DNA of 64,000 nucleotides from Winogradskyella ouciana (GCF_009709615.1 NZ_WJYA01000006.1:62001-126000), one strand, 5' to 3'; shown: positions 1 through 8,812, counted from the first letter of the stretch. The notes: generated from the letters alone by a model not told the origin. Numbers and translations: made by a program.

Positions 1-582
1 ACAGACCATATTAAAGAACTAGAAAACGAAAAGCCAACAGATCCTGTGGTGTTTTTAAAACCAGATACATCGATTCTATTGAAGAAACAACCGTTTTTCA
101 TTCCTGAGTTTTCAGACGATGTACATCATGAAGTTGAAGTTTTGGTAAAAATCAAAAAAGTAGGAAAGTATATCGATAAGAAATTTGCACATAAATATTA
201 CGATGAAATTGGTCTTGGAATAGACTTTACAGCTCGTGACCTTCAAGCGCAATTGAAAGTCAAAGGTTTACCATGGGAAAAGGCCAAAGCCTTTGATGGT
301 GCAGCAGTTATAGGGAAGTGGTTGCCTAAAACTCAGTTTCAGAATATAGACAATATCAATTTTAGTTTAAAGAAAAATGATGAGGTTGTTCAATCCGGAA
401 ATACGGAATTGATGTTATGGAAGATTGATGAACTCATCGAATATGTGTCAAAATATTTTACTTTAAAAATTGGGGATATTATCTTTACCGGCACACCAGC
501 CGGAGTTGGTAAGGTTTTTGCAAACGATAAATTAATAGGATATATTGAAGACAAAGAGATGTTTTCAATTAAAATTAAATAA
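1..582 (+). CDS. Fumarylacetoacetate hydrolase family protein, 5' end outside the window
   Basis: The reading frame is open from base 1, and residues before the first possible start still fit the family, so the gene begins to the left of the window. About 193 residues remain. The C-terminal part has the family core: a LGIDFTARDLQ segment (metal and substrate pocket), a TELM strand, and GDIIFTGTPAGVG near the end. Such enzymes hydrolyse or hydrate 2-keto acids or acylpyruvates with Mg2+ in the cytoplasm; acylpyruvase-type members are close in size. The substrate cannot be told from sequence. The stop codon directly abuts the ATG of the next gene, so the two are likely co-translated. Confidence 0.85.
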   Translation, partial: TDHIKELENEKPTDPVVFLKPDTSILLKKQPFFIPEFSDDVHHEVEVLVKIKKVGKYIDKKFAHKYYDEIGLGIDFTARDLQAQLKVKGLPWEKAKAFDGAAVIGKWLPKTQFQNIDNINFSLKKNDEVVQSGNTELMLWKIDELIEYVSKYFTLKIGDIIFTGTPAGVGKVFANDKLIGYIEDKEMFSIKIK

Positions 583-924
583 ATGGCAAAACATTATAAA
601 TTAGACCGTGTACGTGAAATGGCCGACAATGACGAAGATTTCGTTATGGCGTTGGCAGCAGCTTTTATAGAAGAAGTTCCAGAAGACGCGGAACGGTTGA
701 GAAAAGCTGTGCCAGAAGGCGATTTCTACGAAACATATCAGGCGGCTCATAAAATGAAACCAACTGTGGATTTGTTTGAGCTTGGTATTTTAGATAAACT
801 TATAGAAGTGCAAGATTGGGGAAAGTTTGAAAAATCTGACGAGAATGTAGATGCACAACTTCAAATCGTGTTGACTGCCGTAGAAAACGCGACGAATGAG
901 ATTAAAGCAGATTTTGGTCTATAA
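583..924 (+). CDS. Histidine phosphotransfer (Hpt) domain protein
   Basis: This 113-residue protein consists of one alpha-helical Hpt-like domain. The AAHKMK motif puts the candidate phospho-accepting histidine at residue 56. Hpt proteins relay phosphoryl groups between hybrid sensor kinases and response regulators. No kinase or receiver gene lies nearby, so its partners are unknown. The ATG starts at the base after the upstream stop codon, which suggests translational coupling to the FAH-family gene. Residues after the histidine (KPTVDLF) differ from the common KSSA pattern but keep its hydrophobic spacing. The assignment rests on the motif, length and helical character. Confidence 0.75.
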   Translation: MAKHYKLDRVREMADNDEDFVMALAAAFIEEVPEDAERLRKAVPEGDFYETYQAAHKMKPTVDLFELGILDKLIEVQDWGKFEKSDENVDAQLQIVLTAVENATNEIKADFGL

Positions 925-1956
925 CTATTTTATCCCTAAGACTTCTTTAGACATGTGCATGGTTACAAGCATGTGTGGTAAATCTACAGTTTCAGCTATT
1001 TTAAGATCACCAGCTAAAGAGCATAAAGCATAGGCCTCATGTTCACTAAGTTTGTGTTCTTTCATTAAATAATCTACCATGTAGAGTGTTGCTTTTTTTG
1101 CAGCACTATCGATGGTCGTTCCAAATCCTGTGGTGGCATAATAATCTTTGGTTTCATACTGAGGCTCTTTCATTGATTTGTCTTTTATCAACTCAATTTC
1201 GTAGATTATTCTTAACGGAACTTCTATGGCAGTACCGCAAACTTCACCTAAACCTTGTACGGCATGTCCATCACCAATAGAGAACAATCCTCCTTCGACA
1301 AAGACAGGGAAATAAACCGTAGTGCCAACCGTCATGTTTGGGTCATCCATATTTCCGCCATTTGCTCTTGGTGGAATGGTGCTCAACAGCTCTTGTGTTG
1401 CGGGAGCTACTCCCATTACTCCGGGAAATGGATTGAGTTGTAATTGAATGGAATCATTAAAGTTAACTTTAGTTTTGTCATCTTTTAAATCGTATATCCT
1501 CAGGTATTCACCCTTAATGGAATCAGCGACAAAGCTAAAGCCTGGGTAGATGGCATTCCAACCCCAATCTCCTAACTCAATCTCATGTAATGTTACCTTT
1601 AATACGTCACCTGGTTGAGCTCCTTCAACATAAACAGGTCCAGTTAAGGGATGGATGGGGTCAAAATCAAGATTTGCTAAATCTTCAATAGTAGAATTTA
1701 AATTTAACTGTTCATCACTTGCATCTTCCGTATAAGCTTCTATGATAGCACCTGACTTTACTGTAAGAATTGGTGGGATGGAGCTGCTAAATTTATTGTG
1801 TGTTTGTTCCTTGGTGATTGTGAAATCTGGTTTTAAGCTGTTTTCTACTTCCGCTATTTCTTCGATTTTACTTTCCTTCTTTTCTTGACATTGAAACAGT
1901 ATGATGCAACAAAGTACAAGTTTTACTAAAGTTTTATAGGTGAGTTGGTTAGTCAT
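925..1956 (-). CDS. Acetamidase/formamidase family lipoprotein
   Basis: A 343-residue protein. A hydrophobic N-terminus ends in a lipobox-like FQC (Cys23), so it is probably a lipoprotein outside the cytoplasm. The body carries acetamidase/formamidase landmarks: GPVYVEGAQPGD near residue 105, GGNMDDPNMTVGTTVYFPV near 200, and GDGHAVQGLGEVCGTAIE after it. The family hydrolyses short amides to ammonia and a carboxylic acid, normally in the cytoplasm; the lipoprotein form is seen in several flavobacteria. It converges on the Hpt gene with no spacing. The natural substrate is unknown. Confidence 0.85.
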   Translation of the reverse strand: MTNQLTYKTLVKLVLCCIILFQCQEKKESKIEEIAEVENSLKPDFTITKEQTHNKFSSSIPPILTVKSGAIIEAYTEDASDEQLNLNSTIEDLANLDFDPIHPLTGPVYVEGAQPGDVLKVTLHEIELGDWGWNAIYPGFSFVADSIKGEYLRIYDLKDDKTKVNFNDSIQLQLNPFPGVMGVAPATQELLSTIPPRANGGNMDDPNMTVGTTVYFPVFVEGGLFSIGDGHAVQGLGEVCGTAIEVPLRIIYEIELIKDKSMKEPQYETKDYYATTGFGTTIDSAAKKATLYMVDYLMKEHKLSEHEAYALCSLAGDLKIAETVDLPHMLVTMHMSKEVLGIK

Positions 1957-2016
1957 AACTGATAAATTTTGGAATAATTGTCCTTTAAATTTAATGAATA
2001 AAATACTATATAGTCT

Positions 2017-2024
2017 TAAATTTG
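2017..2024 (+). promoter_or_regulatory. Candidate -7 promoter element for cinA
   Basis: TAAATTTG fits the Bacteroidota TANNTTTG element, 26 bases before the cinA start. No clear -33 TTG is seen at the expected distance. Confidence 0.4.
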
Positions 2025-2050
2025 ATTTTTAATTAAAATACCCTTAACCA

Positions 2051-3298
2051 TTGACGGCTGAAATCATTACCATTGGAGATGAAATCCTTATCGGACAGAT
2101 TGTTGATACAAATTCGGCATTTTTAGGAAAAGAACTCAATAAAGTAGGGATTTCTATTTACCAAATCACATCCGTACAAGACGATAAAAATCATATTCTT
2201 AAAGCGCTCAAGGAAGCAGAGGATAATGCTGACATTATAATTGTCACTGGTGGATTAGGACCTACAAAAGACGACATCACCAAACATACCATTTGCGAAT
2301 ATTTTAACGACACCTTAGTTGAAAACAAAGACGTTCTTGCACACATAGAGCATTTGTTTTCAACATATATCAGTACACCAATTTCAGATTTAAACCGCAG
2401 GCAAGCGCAGGTGCCTTCAAAAGCAAAAGTATTGATGAACCAGTTTGGTACAGCACCAGGAATGTGGATAGAGAAAAATGAAAAGGTATTTGTGTCGCTT
2501 CCAGGTGTGCCTTATGAGATGAAAGGATTAATTACGAATGAGGTTATACCAGCATTAAGAAAGAAATTCAAGTTTCCGTATATAAAACACAGAACACTTT
2601 TAACCTATGGCTTAGGAGAAAGCGCTATAGCCAATAGGATAGAAGCCTGGGAAGACGCCTTACCAGATTTTATAAAATTGGCGTATTTGCCAAATTTGGG
2701 ACGTGTTCGTTTGCGTTTATCTGGTATTACATTAGATAAAGCGATGCTAGATGCTGAGCTCGAAAAACAAATAGCGTTGGTATTGCCTCAGATTGAAGAC
2801 ATTTTTGTGGGTTTTGAAGAGGATATTTCACTAGAAGCTATTGTTGGTAAGCAATTAACCGAATTAGGAAAAACAATTGCCGTTGCAGAAAGCTGTACAG
2901 GTGGACAATTCGCAAAAGCGATTACGGCTAATGCTGGAGCATCGAAATACTTTAAAGGTAGTATCGTAAGTTATGCTACTGAGTCTAAGGTAAATATTTT
3001 AGACGTTCCTAAGAAAGATATAGAGTCGTATTCTGTGGTGAGTAAGGAAGTAGCTGAGGCTATGGCAGATCATGTTCGAAAGATGTTTAATTCGGATTAT
3101 GGTATAAGCACTACAGGAAACGCAGGCCCTTCAAAAGGAGATTCTGATGCAGAGGTAGGCACGGTTTGGATTGCTGTTGCCAATGAAGACAAGGTATATT
3201 CGGAAGTTTTTAATTTTGGCAATCATCGTGATAAAGTGATTATGAAAGCGACGAATAAAGCCTTTGAAATGCTTCAAAAAGAAATTTTGAAAAAGTAG
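2051..3298 (+). CDS. cinA: CinA family protein, molybdopterin-binding-like and NMN deamidase-like domains
   Basis: The 415-residue length is normal for full CinA. The N-terminal MoaB/MogA-like domain starts AEIITIGDEIL and contains VTGGLGPTKDD near residue 75. The C-terminal domain starts near residue 275 with VAESCTGG, the signature of the NMN/ADP-ribose pyridine-nucleotide amidohydrolase. CinA helps recycle pyridine nucleotides and was first linked to competence. The start is TTG: an in-frame TAA lies only six bases upstream (2045-2047), and the protein matches the family from its second residue. This makes TTG the only sensible initiator. Confidence 0.93.
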   Translation: MTAEIITIGDEILIGQIVDTNSAFLGKELNKVGISIYQITSVQDDKNHILKALKEAEDNADIIIVTGGLGPTKDDITKHTICEYFNDTLVENKDVLAHIEHLFSTYISTPISDLNRRQAQVPSKAKVLMNQFGTAPGMWIEKNEKVFVSLPGVPYEMKGLITNEVIPALRKKFKFPYIKHRTLLTYGLGESAIANRIEAWEDALPDFIKLAYLPNLGRVRLRLSGITLDKAMLDAELEKQIALVLPQIEDIFVGFEEDISLEAIVGKQLTELGKTIAVAESCTGGQFAKAITANAGASKYFKGSIVSYATESKVNILDVPKKDIESYSVVSKEVAEAMADHVRKMFNSDYGISTTGNAGPSKGDSDAEVGTVWIAVANEDKVYSEVFNFGNHRDKVIMKATNKAFEMLQKEILKK

Positions 3299-3307
3299 AG
3301 TTTTATG

Positions 3308-3338
3308 TTTGTTGAAACATAAAGTTTTACTAAATTTG
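3308..3338 (+). promoter_or_regulatory. Candidate sigma-A promoter for the rpmB-rpmG cluster
   Basis: TTTG at 3308-3311 and TAAATTTG at 3331-3338 are separated by 19 bases, close to the Bacteroidota -33/-7 arrangement. The rpmB start is 28 bases downstream. Confidence 0.6.
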
Positions 3339-3366
3339 CACCCTGTTTTAAAATAATAAGAGAACG

Positions 3367-3603
3367 ATGTCAAGAGTTTGTGAACTTACTGGGAAAAAAG
3401 CGATGGTTGGAAACAATGTTTCTCACGCTATGAATAAAACAAAACGAAAGTTTAACGCCAACTTGGTTAAGAAGCGTTTTTTTATTCCTGAAGAAGATAA
3501 ATGGGTAACATTAAAAGTTTCTACATCTGCATTAAAGACTATCAATAAAATTGGTATCAGTGCAATGTTAAAAGAAGCTAGAGCAAAAGGATTTTACAAA
3601 TAA
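3367..3603 (+). CDS. rpmB: 50S ribosomal protein L28 (bL28)
   Basis: The 78-residue basic protein begins with a classic L28 N-terminus (SRVCELTGKKAMVGNNVSHA) followed by the TKRKFNANL segment. It is a structural protein of the large ribosomal subunit. It is the first gene of a tight cluster with rpmG and a DUF4295 gene, an order common across Bacteroidota, and has a good promoter match upstream. Length and sequence look normal. Confidence 0.98.
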   Translation: MSRVCELTGKKAMVGNNVSHAMNKTKRKFNANLVKKRFFIPEEDKWVTLKVSTSALKTINKIGISAMLKEARAKGFYK

Positions 3604-3629
3604 TAGCGTAGCGCTTAAGTCAATTTACA

Positions 3630-3812
3630 ATGGCAAAGAAAGGAAATAGAATACAGGTTATCTTAGAGTGTACAGAGCACAAAGCTTCTGGTCAACCAGG
3701 AACTTCAAGATATATTACAACGAAAAACAAAAAGAATACGCCAGACCGTATGGAGATTAAAAAATTTAATCCTATCCTTAAGCGTATGACAGTTCATAAA
3801 GAAATTAAGTAA
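3630..3812 (+). CDS. rpmG: 50S ribosomal protein L33 (bL33)
   Basis: A 60-residue basic protein with the L33 features [23 protein letters not shown] and the [15 protein letters not shown] tail. It lacks the CxxC zinc pairs of the zinc-binding L33 form, so it is the zinc-independent type; one Cys remains in ECTEH. It lies 26 bases after rpmB and is presumably co-transcribed with it. Confidence 0.97.
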   Translation: MAKKGNRIQVILECTEHKASGQPGTSRYITTKNKKNTPDRMEIKKFNPILKRMTVHKEIK

Positions 3813-3821
3813 TAATTAGAG

Positions 3822-3841
3822 ATTTTCACTTAAGTGAAAAT
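3822..3841. promoter_or_regulatory. Perfect 20-bp palindrome between rpmG and the DUF4295 gene
   Basis: ATTTTCACTTAAGTGAAAAT is a perfect inverted repeat with no loop, 9 bases after rpmG. It is AT-rich and has no T-tract after it, so it is not a standard terminator. It could be a protein-binding site or an RNA processing or attenuation site that adjusts expression of the last gene. Its function is not known. Confidence 0.45.
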
Positions 3842-3861
3842 GTCAAATAACTCGCAGAGGT

Positions 3862-4014
3862 ATGGCAAAGAAATCAGTAGCGTCTTTACAGACAGGATCA
3901 AAAAGATTGACAAAAGCTATTAAAATGGTGAAATCACCAAAAACTGGATCGTATATGTTCGTAGAATCAGTGATGGCACCAGAATTTGTCAATGACTTTT
4001 TAAACAAGAAATAA
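3862..4014 (+). CDS. DUF4295 family small basic protein, probable Bacteroidota-specific ribosomal protein
   Basis: A 50-residue protein starting MAKKSVASLQTGSKRLTKAI and ending DFLNKK. It is lysine-rich and has the size and charge of a ribosomal protein. DUF4295 proteins regularly follow rpmB-rpmG in Bacteroidota. From memory, the Flavobacterium johnsoniae ribosome structure revealed an extra large-subunit protein named bL38; this family is the likely match, but I cannot confirm it here. A strong terminator follows 24 bases after the stop, so this is the last gene of the cluster. Confidence 0.88.
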   Translation: MAKKSVASLQTGSKRLTKAIKMVKSPKTGSYMFVESVMAPEFVNDFLNKK

Positions 4015-4038
4015 GCTACAATTATATTGTAGATTTAC

Positions 4039-4069
4039 AAAACTGCTTTCGTTTGAAAGCAGTTTTTTT
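4039..4069 (+). terminator. Rho-independent terminator after the ribosomal cluster
   Basis: A 12-bp perfect stem (AAAACTGCTTTC / GAAAGCAGTTTT) with a GTTT loop runs into a T-tract. Confidence 0.85.
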
Positions 4070-4160
4070 ATGGCTATATTTGAGCAAATCTGACAAACTA
4101 GCAGTAAACTATTAAAGGCAAGGTTGTTGTGTTGGGTTTTAGGCGTTAATTTAGTATCTA

Positions 4161-4179
4161 CAAGGTTTTATAAACCTTG
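4161..4179. repeat. Short inverted repeat in the gap before ftsY
   Basis: CAAGGTTTTATAAACCTTG has an 8-bp stem and a 3-base loop. It lies in the 287-base gap between the DUF4295 gene and ftsY, where I see no other gene. Similar 'caaggttt...aaaccttg' hairpins are, from memory, scattered between genes in flavobacteria. It has no T-tract, so it is not a normal terminator. Confidence 0.45.
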
Positions 4180-4301
4180 CAGGAAACAGGTTAGGCTTTT
4201 GTGAGTCGCTTCCCGAAAAAAAAGATAGGAAGAACTCAAACATATCGCTTTATCTTTAACGCATTAAAGAACAACTAAACGAAAAACGACTAAACAATAA
4301 C

Positions 4302-5276
4302 ATGAGTTTTTTTAAAAAAATATTCTCTTCCGAAAAGAAAGAAACCCTAGATAAAGGTTTAGAGAAATCTAAATCCACTTTTTTCAATAAATTAAATAAA
4401 GCCGTTGCAGGAAAATCTAAAGTAGATGATGACGTTTTAGATAATCTTGAAGAGGTCTTAGTAACTAGTGATGTTGGAGTCAATACTACGCTTAAGGTTA
4501 TTGAACGTATTGAAGAGCGCGTGGCTAAGGATAAGTATTTGGGAACTTCAGAGCTCAACCAAATTCTACGGGAGGAAATAGCAGGTCTATTATCTGAAAC
4601 CAATTCTGGAGAAGAAACAGAATATAAAATTCCAGAATTACCAGCTCAAGAAAATGGGCAAAAAACACCATACGTACTTATGGTAGTTGGTGTTAATGGT
4701 GTTGGTAAAACAACGACCATTGGTAAACTAGCATACCAGTTTAAAAAGAAAGGCTTAAAGGTAGTCCTTGGTGCAGCAGATACGTTTAGGGCTGCGGCAA
4801 TAGACCAGTTACAAGTTTGGGCAGATCGTGTAGATGTGCCAATGATAAAACAGAAAATGGGTTCTGATCCAGCTTCTGTGGCATTTGATGCGGTGCAATC
4901 TGGTGTTAATCAAGATGCAGATGTAATTATCATTGATACAGCTGGTAGATTGCATAACAAAGTCAACCTTATGAATGAGCTCACCAAAGTAAAGCGTGTT
5001 ATGCAAAAAGTGGTGGGTGATGCACCACATGATGTGTTATTGGTTTTGGACGGTTCTACAGGACAAAATGCATTTGAGCAAGCTAAGCAATTTACGGCAG
5101 CTACTGAAGTGACGTCTTTGGCAGTAACCAAATTAGACGGAACAGCTAAAGGTGGAGTGGTAATTGGAATTTCAGACCAGTTTCAGATTCCTGTAAAATA
5201 TATTGGAGTAGGAGAAGGTATTGAAGACTTACAGGTCTTTAATAAGTATGAGTTTGTGGATTCTTTTTTTAAGTAA
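4302..5276 (+). CDS. ftsY: Signal recognition particle receptor FtsY
   Basis: A 324-residue SRP-receptor GTPase. The helical N domain covers about residues 25-100. The G domain carries the P-loop GVNGVGKTTT (130-139), DTFRAAA, DTAGRLHNKVNLMNEL and TKLDGTAKGG. FtsY binds SRP-ribosome complexes at the membrane and hands nascent membrane proteins to SecYEG. The long acidic A domain of the enterobacterial protein is missing; this short form is common in Bacteroidota. The first 20 residues are lysine-rich and could form a membrane-binding amphipathic helix. It is transcribed alone after the ribosomal terminator. Confidence 0.97.
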   Translation: MSFFKKIFSSEKKETLDKGLEKSKSTFFNKLNKAVAGKSKVDDDVLDNLEEVLVTSDVGVNTTLKVIERIEERVAKDKYLGTSELNQILREEIAGLLSETNSGEETEYKIPELPAQENGQKTPYVLMVVGVNGVGKTTTIGKLAYQFKKKGLKVVLGAADTFRAAAIDQLQVWADRVDVPMIKQKMGSDPASVAFDAVQSGVNQDADVIIIDTAGRLHNKVNLMNELTKVKRVMQKVVGDAPHDVLLVLDGSTGQNAFEQAKQFTAATEVTSLAVTKLDGTAKGGVVIGISDQFQIPVKYIGVGEGIEDLQVFNKYEFVDSFFK

Positions 5277-5308
5277 CAAATTCCTTTGTAAAAAGGAATC
5301 TCATTGAG

Positions 5309-5662
5309 TTGAATAATTATTTTCAATCAAATCCAAAAGTAATATTACGTAATCTTACCTGGTTAAGTTTATTCATATCAGCATTGGTTGTTATTAGTAA
5401 TTCATGGAATATTGTTTCTAATGCGATATCAATGTTTCAAAACCCGCTTATTCCTAGATAGCTATTTTACTACGCTTCATTTGTGCCATTTATAGTTATT
5501 ATTTTCTTTACAATTATTGCTGTAGTCTGTATTCTATTTTTGAGAAGACAAGAATACAATCTTCAAAAAGTAACCGTGTTGTTTGGTTTAATTATTCTAT
5601 TCTTCATTTTCACGAGTAATATTCATGATTTTTTGATGTATATTAATCCATTTCAACTTTAA
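5309..5662 (+). pseudogene. Small membrane-protein gene interrupted by an in-frame TAG
   Basis: The frame reads 50 residues from a TTG at 5309 to TAG at 5459-5461, then continues open for 66 more residues to TAA at 5660-5662. The two parts make one plausible membrane protein with three segments: LTWLSLFISALVVI before the TAG, and FVPFIVIIFFTIIAVVCILF and VLFGLIILFFIF after it. The next hydrophobic stretch starts a few codons past the TAG in the same frame, so one coding sequence has acquired an amber codon. A sequencing error or a short expressed N-terminal piece is also possible. I do not recognise the family. It fills most of the 417-base gap between ftsY and the amidase. Confidence 0.55.
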
Positions 5663-5693
5663 TTGTTTTCGTATTTTTATAAAAAATACAACC

Positions 5694-7373
5694 ATGCGTC
5701 ACATTTATTTTCTATTCATTTTCGTATTCATTTTTTCATGCAAAGATTCAAAGTCCAATGACCCTCAGACTCCGACTGAAGCTTCAAAAACCAAAATTGA
5801 TAATACTGAGGTTGAAGACGACTCAGACCTAAGTGCCATTTCAACCAAAGACTTTAGGGAGTTTAAAGTACTGGATTCCAGAAACCTCACCAAAGCAGAC
5901 ATTTGGGCAGACATCAATCCACAAATAGAAGACTTTACGGAATCAGACTATAATCGCCTAAAACCTTATATTTTAGAGAAGGACATTACCGAGCTGCAAG
6001 TCAATAGAACACGCAATAAGTTTACCTACGAAGAACTTACCAAATTCTATCTCTATCGCATAAGAAAGTTTGATAGAGAAAATCCATTGTCATTGAATTC
6101 GGTAATTGCTGTAAACCCTAGTGTTATTGAATCAGCAAAGCAAAAAGATCAAAATTTTAAAGATAGAGGAATAAATAAGCATCCTATTTACGGAATGCCA
6201 ATTCTGCTAAAAGACAATGTAAATACATCAGATATGCCAACTACGGCAGGTGCAGTAGCTTTAAAAAATAATAGAACTGATGATGCCTTTATAGTAAAGC
6301 AATTAAAATCAAAGGACGGTTTAATATTAGGTAAAGCCAATCTAAGTGAATGGGCATATTTCTTCTGTGGTAATTGTCCAAGTGGCTATTCAGCAATTGG
6401 TGGACAAACTTTAAATCCTTATGGAAGACGAATTATGGATACAGGAGGGTCAAGTTCGGGTAGTGGTGTAGCTGTTGCTGCCAACTTTTGTGCAGCGGCA
6501 ATTGGAAGCGAAACAGCTGGTTCTATCTTATCACCAGCGAGTCAGAATTCGGTTGTTGGTTTAAAACCGACTATTGGCTTAGTAAGTAGAAGTGGCATTG
6601 TACCAATCTCTTCTACTTTGGATACAGCAGGTCCTATTACCAGATCTGTTAGAGATGCAGGAATAGTTCTCAGTGCAATTTATGGTTATGATAATTCAGA
6701 CACAAAATCCGTTAACCTCAATACATCTTTTGGTTATTTTGAAAAACCTTCAATGGATGCTCTAAAAGGCAAACGATTCGGCGCTCCAAAACGACTCATA
6801 GAAGACACTTTGTATGTAAACGCACTAGAAGTTTTAAAACAACAAGGTGCGGAAATCGTTGAAATTGAAGAAGAAAAATTAGGCTTACCGAATTTTATTC
6901 GGCTTTTAAACCTAGATATGAAAAAAGATTTACCAACCTACATGGAAAGTTATGCCAATAAAAATATCAAAGAAAGAACTGTATCTGATATGATGGCTTA
7001 TAACATTAAAGATTCTTTAAATACCATGCCTTATGGTCAAAAGCTTTTTCAGGGTATAGCCGATGATACAGGAGATGAAAAGTTTTTGGAGCGTATCAAG
7101 GATACTTTAAAAACCAATGGCAGACAATATTTTGATATACCTATGAAAGCCCATAATTTAGATGGCTTCTTGTCCATAAACAATTACCATGCTGGTTTTG
7201 CTGCGGTTGCGGAATATCCTGCATTGACTGTTCCTATGGGCTACACCAAAAAAGGTGAACCTAAAGGATTAACTTTTATAGCCAAACCTTTTCAAGAAAA
7301 GCAATTACTGGAATGGGCTTATGTGTATGAACAGGCTTCTAAGGCACGTAAGGCACCAAAGGATTATAATTAG
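5694..7373 (+). CDS. Amidase-signature family lipoprotein
   Basis: A 559-residue enzyme. A short hydrophobic leader ends in FSC (Cys16), a lipoprotein signal. The amidase signature follows: the catalytic Lys in ILLKDNVNT (about residue 174), and the glycine/serine-rich GGSSSGSGVAVAAN plus GSETAGSI (about 252-280) that supply the two catalytic serines. The family hydrolyses carboxamides. Flavobacterial exported members often sit among other hydrolases. This is the second exported amide hydrolase of the window, after the one ending at 1956, but the families are unrelated. The substrate is unknown. Confidence 0.9.
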   Translation: MRHIYFLFIFVFIFSCKDSKSNDPQTPTEASKTKIDNTEVEDDSDLSAISTKDFREFKVLDSRNLTKADIWADINPQIEDFTESDYNRLKPYILEKDITELQVNRTRNKFTYEELTKFYLYRIRKFDRENPLSLNSVIAVNPSVIESAKQKDQNFKDRGINKHPIYGMPILLKDNVNTSDMPTTAGAVALKNNRTDDAFIVKQLKSKDGLILGKANLSEWAYFFCGNCPSGYSAIGGQTLNPYGRRIMDTGGSSSGSGVAVAANFCAAAIGSETAGSILSPASQNSVVGLKPTIGLVSRSGIVPISSTLDTAGPITRSVRDAGIVLSAIYGYDNSDTKSVNLNTSFGYFEKPSMDALKGKRFGAPKRLIEDTLYVNALEVLKQQGAEIVEIEEEKLGLPNFIRLLNLDMKKDLPTYMESYANKNIKERTVSDMMAYNIKDSLNTMPYGQKLFQGIADDTGDEKFLERIKDTLKTNGRQYFDIPMKAHNLDGFLSINNYHAGFAAVAEYPALTVPMGYTKKGEPKGLTFIAKPFQEKQLLEWAYVYEQASKARKAPKDYN

Positions 7374-7421
7374 CAATTTCAACAATCTAAATTCTACAAT
7401 CGCATATCGTAAATCATTGTG

Positions 7422-7429
7422 TATCTTTG
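7422..7429 (+). promoter_or_regulatory. Candidate -7 promoter element for rimO
   Basis: TATCTTTG matches TANNTTTG, 20 bases before the rimO ATG. No clear -33 TTG. Confidence 0.45.
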
Positions 7430-7449
7430 CAGACTGATTTACAAAAAGC

Positions 7450-8754
7450 ATGCGTACAAAAACCTTAAAGAAAAATAGAATTAATGTCGTTACCCTTGGC
7501 TGTAGTAAAAATGTTTACGATAGCGAAGTGTTGATGGGACAGCTTAAAGCTAGTGGCAAAGATGTGATGCACGAACAAGAAGGTAATGTTGTTGTGATAA
7601 ACACATGCGGTTTTATCAACAATGCCAAGGAGGAAAGTGTAAACACTATATTGCACTACATGCAGAAGAAAGAAGAAGGCGAAGTTGATAAGGTTTTTGT
7701 GACTGGTTGTCTAAGCGAACGCTATAAACCAGACTTACAAAAAGAAATCCCGAATGTAGATCAGTATTTCGGTACAACGGAATTACCTGGATTATTAAAA
7801 GCCCTTGGTGCAGATTATAAACATGAGCTCATTGGGGAAAGACTTACAACAACTCCAAAGAACTATGCTTATTTAAAGATAGCAGAAGGATGCGACAGAC
7901 CTTGTAGTTTTTGTGCTATTCCGTTAATGCGAGGTAAACATAAAAGTACTCCAATTGAAGACATCGTTGTTGAGGCTGAAAAATTAGCAGCCAATGGAGT
8001 CAAAGAATTAATTCTTATTGCTCAAGATTTAACCTATTACGGATTAGACCTATACAAAAAACGAAACCTGGCCGAATTACTGGAGCACTTAGTAAAAGTT
8101 GAAGGTATCGAATGGATTCGTTTGCATTACGCATTTCCAACAGGATTTCCGATGGATGTTTTGGAAGTTATGAAGCGTGAACCTAAAGTTTGTAACTATT
8201 TAGACATTCCGTTGCAGCATATATCAGATTCAATTTTAAAGAGTATGCGTCGTGGTACTACCAAAGAAAAAACCACCAAATTACTTAAAGAGTTCAGGGC
8301 TAAAGTGCCAGAAATGACCATCAGAACTACACTTATCGTTGGTTATCCTGGTGAAACACAAGAGGATTTTGAAACGCTTAAAGATTGGGTAAAAGAAATG
8401 CGTTTTGAACGCTTAGGTTGTTTTACCTATTCACATGAAGAAAATACACATGCTTATAATCTTGAAGACGATGTACCAGAAGCGATAAAGATGCAGCGTG
8501 CTAACGAGATAATGGAAATTCAGTCACAAATTTCTTGGGAACTCAACCAAGCCAAAATAGGACAGGAGTTTAAAGTGGTCATAGACAGAAAAGAAGGAAA
8601 CTACTTTGTAGGTCGAACAGAATTTGATTCTCCAGATGTGGATAACGAAGTATTGATTGATGCCACTAAAACCTATCTCAAAACAGGTGAATTTGCAACC
8701 ATAAAAGTGATTGAGGCGGAAGACTTCGATTTATATGGTGAGGTTATTGCTTAG
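7450..8754 (+). CDS. rimO: Ribosomal protein S12 methylthiotransferase RimO
   Basis: The 434-residue length is typical. The N-terminal MTTase domain begins NVVTLGCSKN (Cys18) and includes VVINTCGF. The radical-SAM cluster motif is CDRPCSFC (Cys148, 152, 155), followed by IPLMRGKHKS. The C-terminal TRAM domain runs from about residue 370. RimO adds a methylthio group to an aspartate of ribosomal protein S12, using two Fe-S clusters and SAM. The CSKNVYDSE sequence and CAIPLMRG context favour RimO over the tRNA enzyme MiaB. A terminator follows at once. Confidence 0.96.
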   Translation: MRTKTLKKNRINVVTLGCSKNVYDSEVLMGQLKASGKDVMHEQEGNVVVINTCGFINNAKEESVNTILHYMQKKEEGEVDKVFVTGCLSERYKPDLQKEIPNVDQYFGTTELPGLLKALGADYKHELIGERLTTTPKNYAYLKIAEGCDRPCSFCAIPLMRGKHKSTPIEDIVVEAEKLAANGVKELILIAQDLTYYGLDLYKKRNLAELLEHLVKVEGIEWIRLHYAFPTGFPMDVLEVMKREPKVCNYLDIPLQHISDSILKSMRRGTTKEKTTKLLKEFRAKVPEMTIRTTLIVGYPGETQEDFETLKDWVKEMRFERLGCFTYSHEENTHAYNLEDDVPEAIKMQRANEIMEIQSQISWELNQAKIGQEFKVVIDRKEGNYFVGRTEFDSPDVDNEVLIDATKTYLKTGEFATIKVIEAEDFDLYGEVIA

Positions 8755-8781
8755 AAAAAAGCAGGCTTGCGCCTGCTCTTT
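8755..8781 (+). terminator. Rho-independent terminator after rimO
   Basis: GCAGGC-TTGC-GCCTGC stem (8761-8776) is preceded by A's and followed by TCTTT. It may also serve the convergent gene on the minus strand. Confidence 0.75.
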
Positions 8782-8812
8782 AACAACCAACTAAATAACT
8801 TGTAAATTAAAA

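Noticed and set aside
5277..5300. Terminator after ftsY
   Set aside because: ATTCCTTT/AAAAGGAAT can pair but no T-tract follows.
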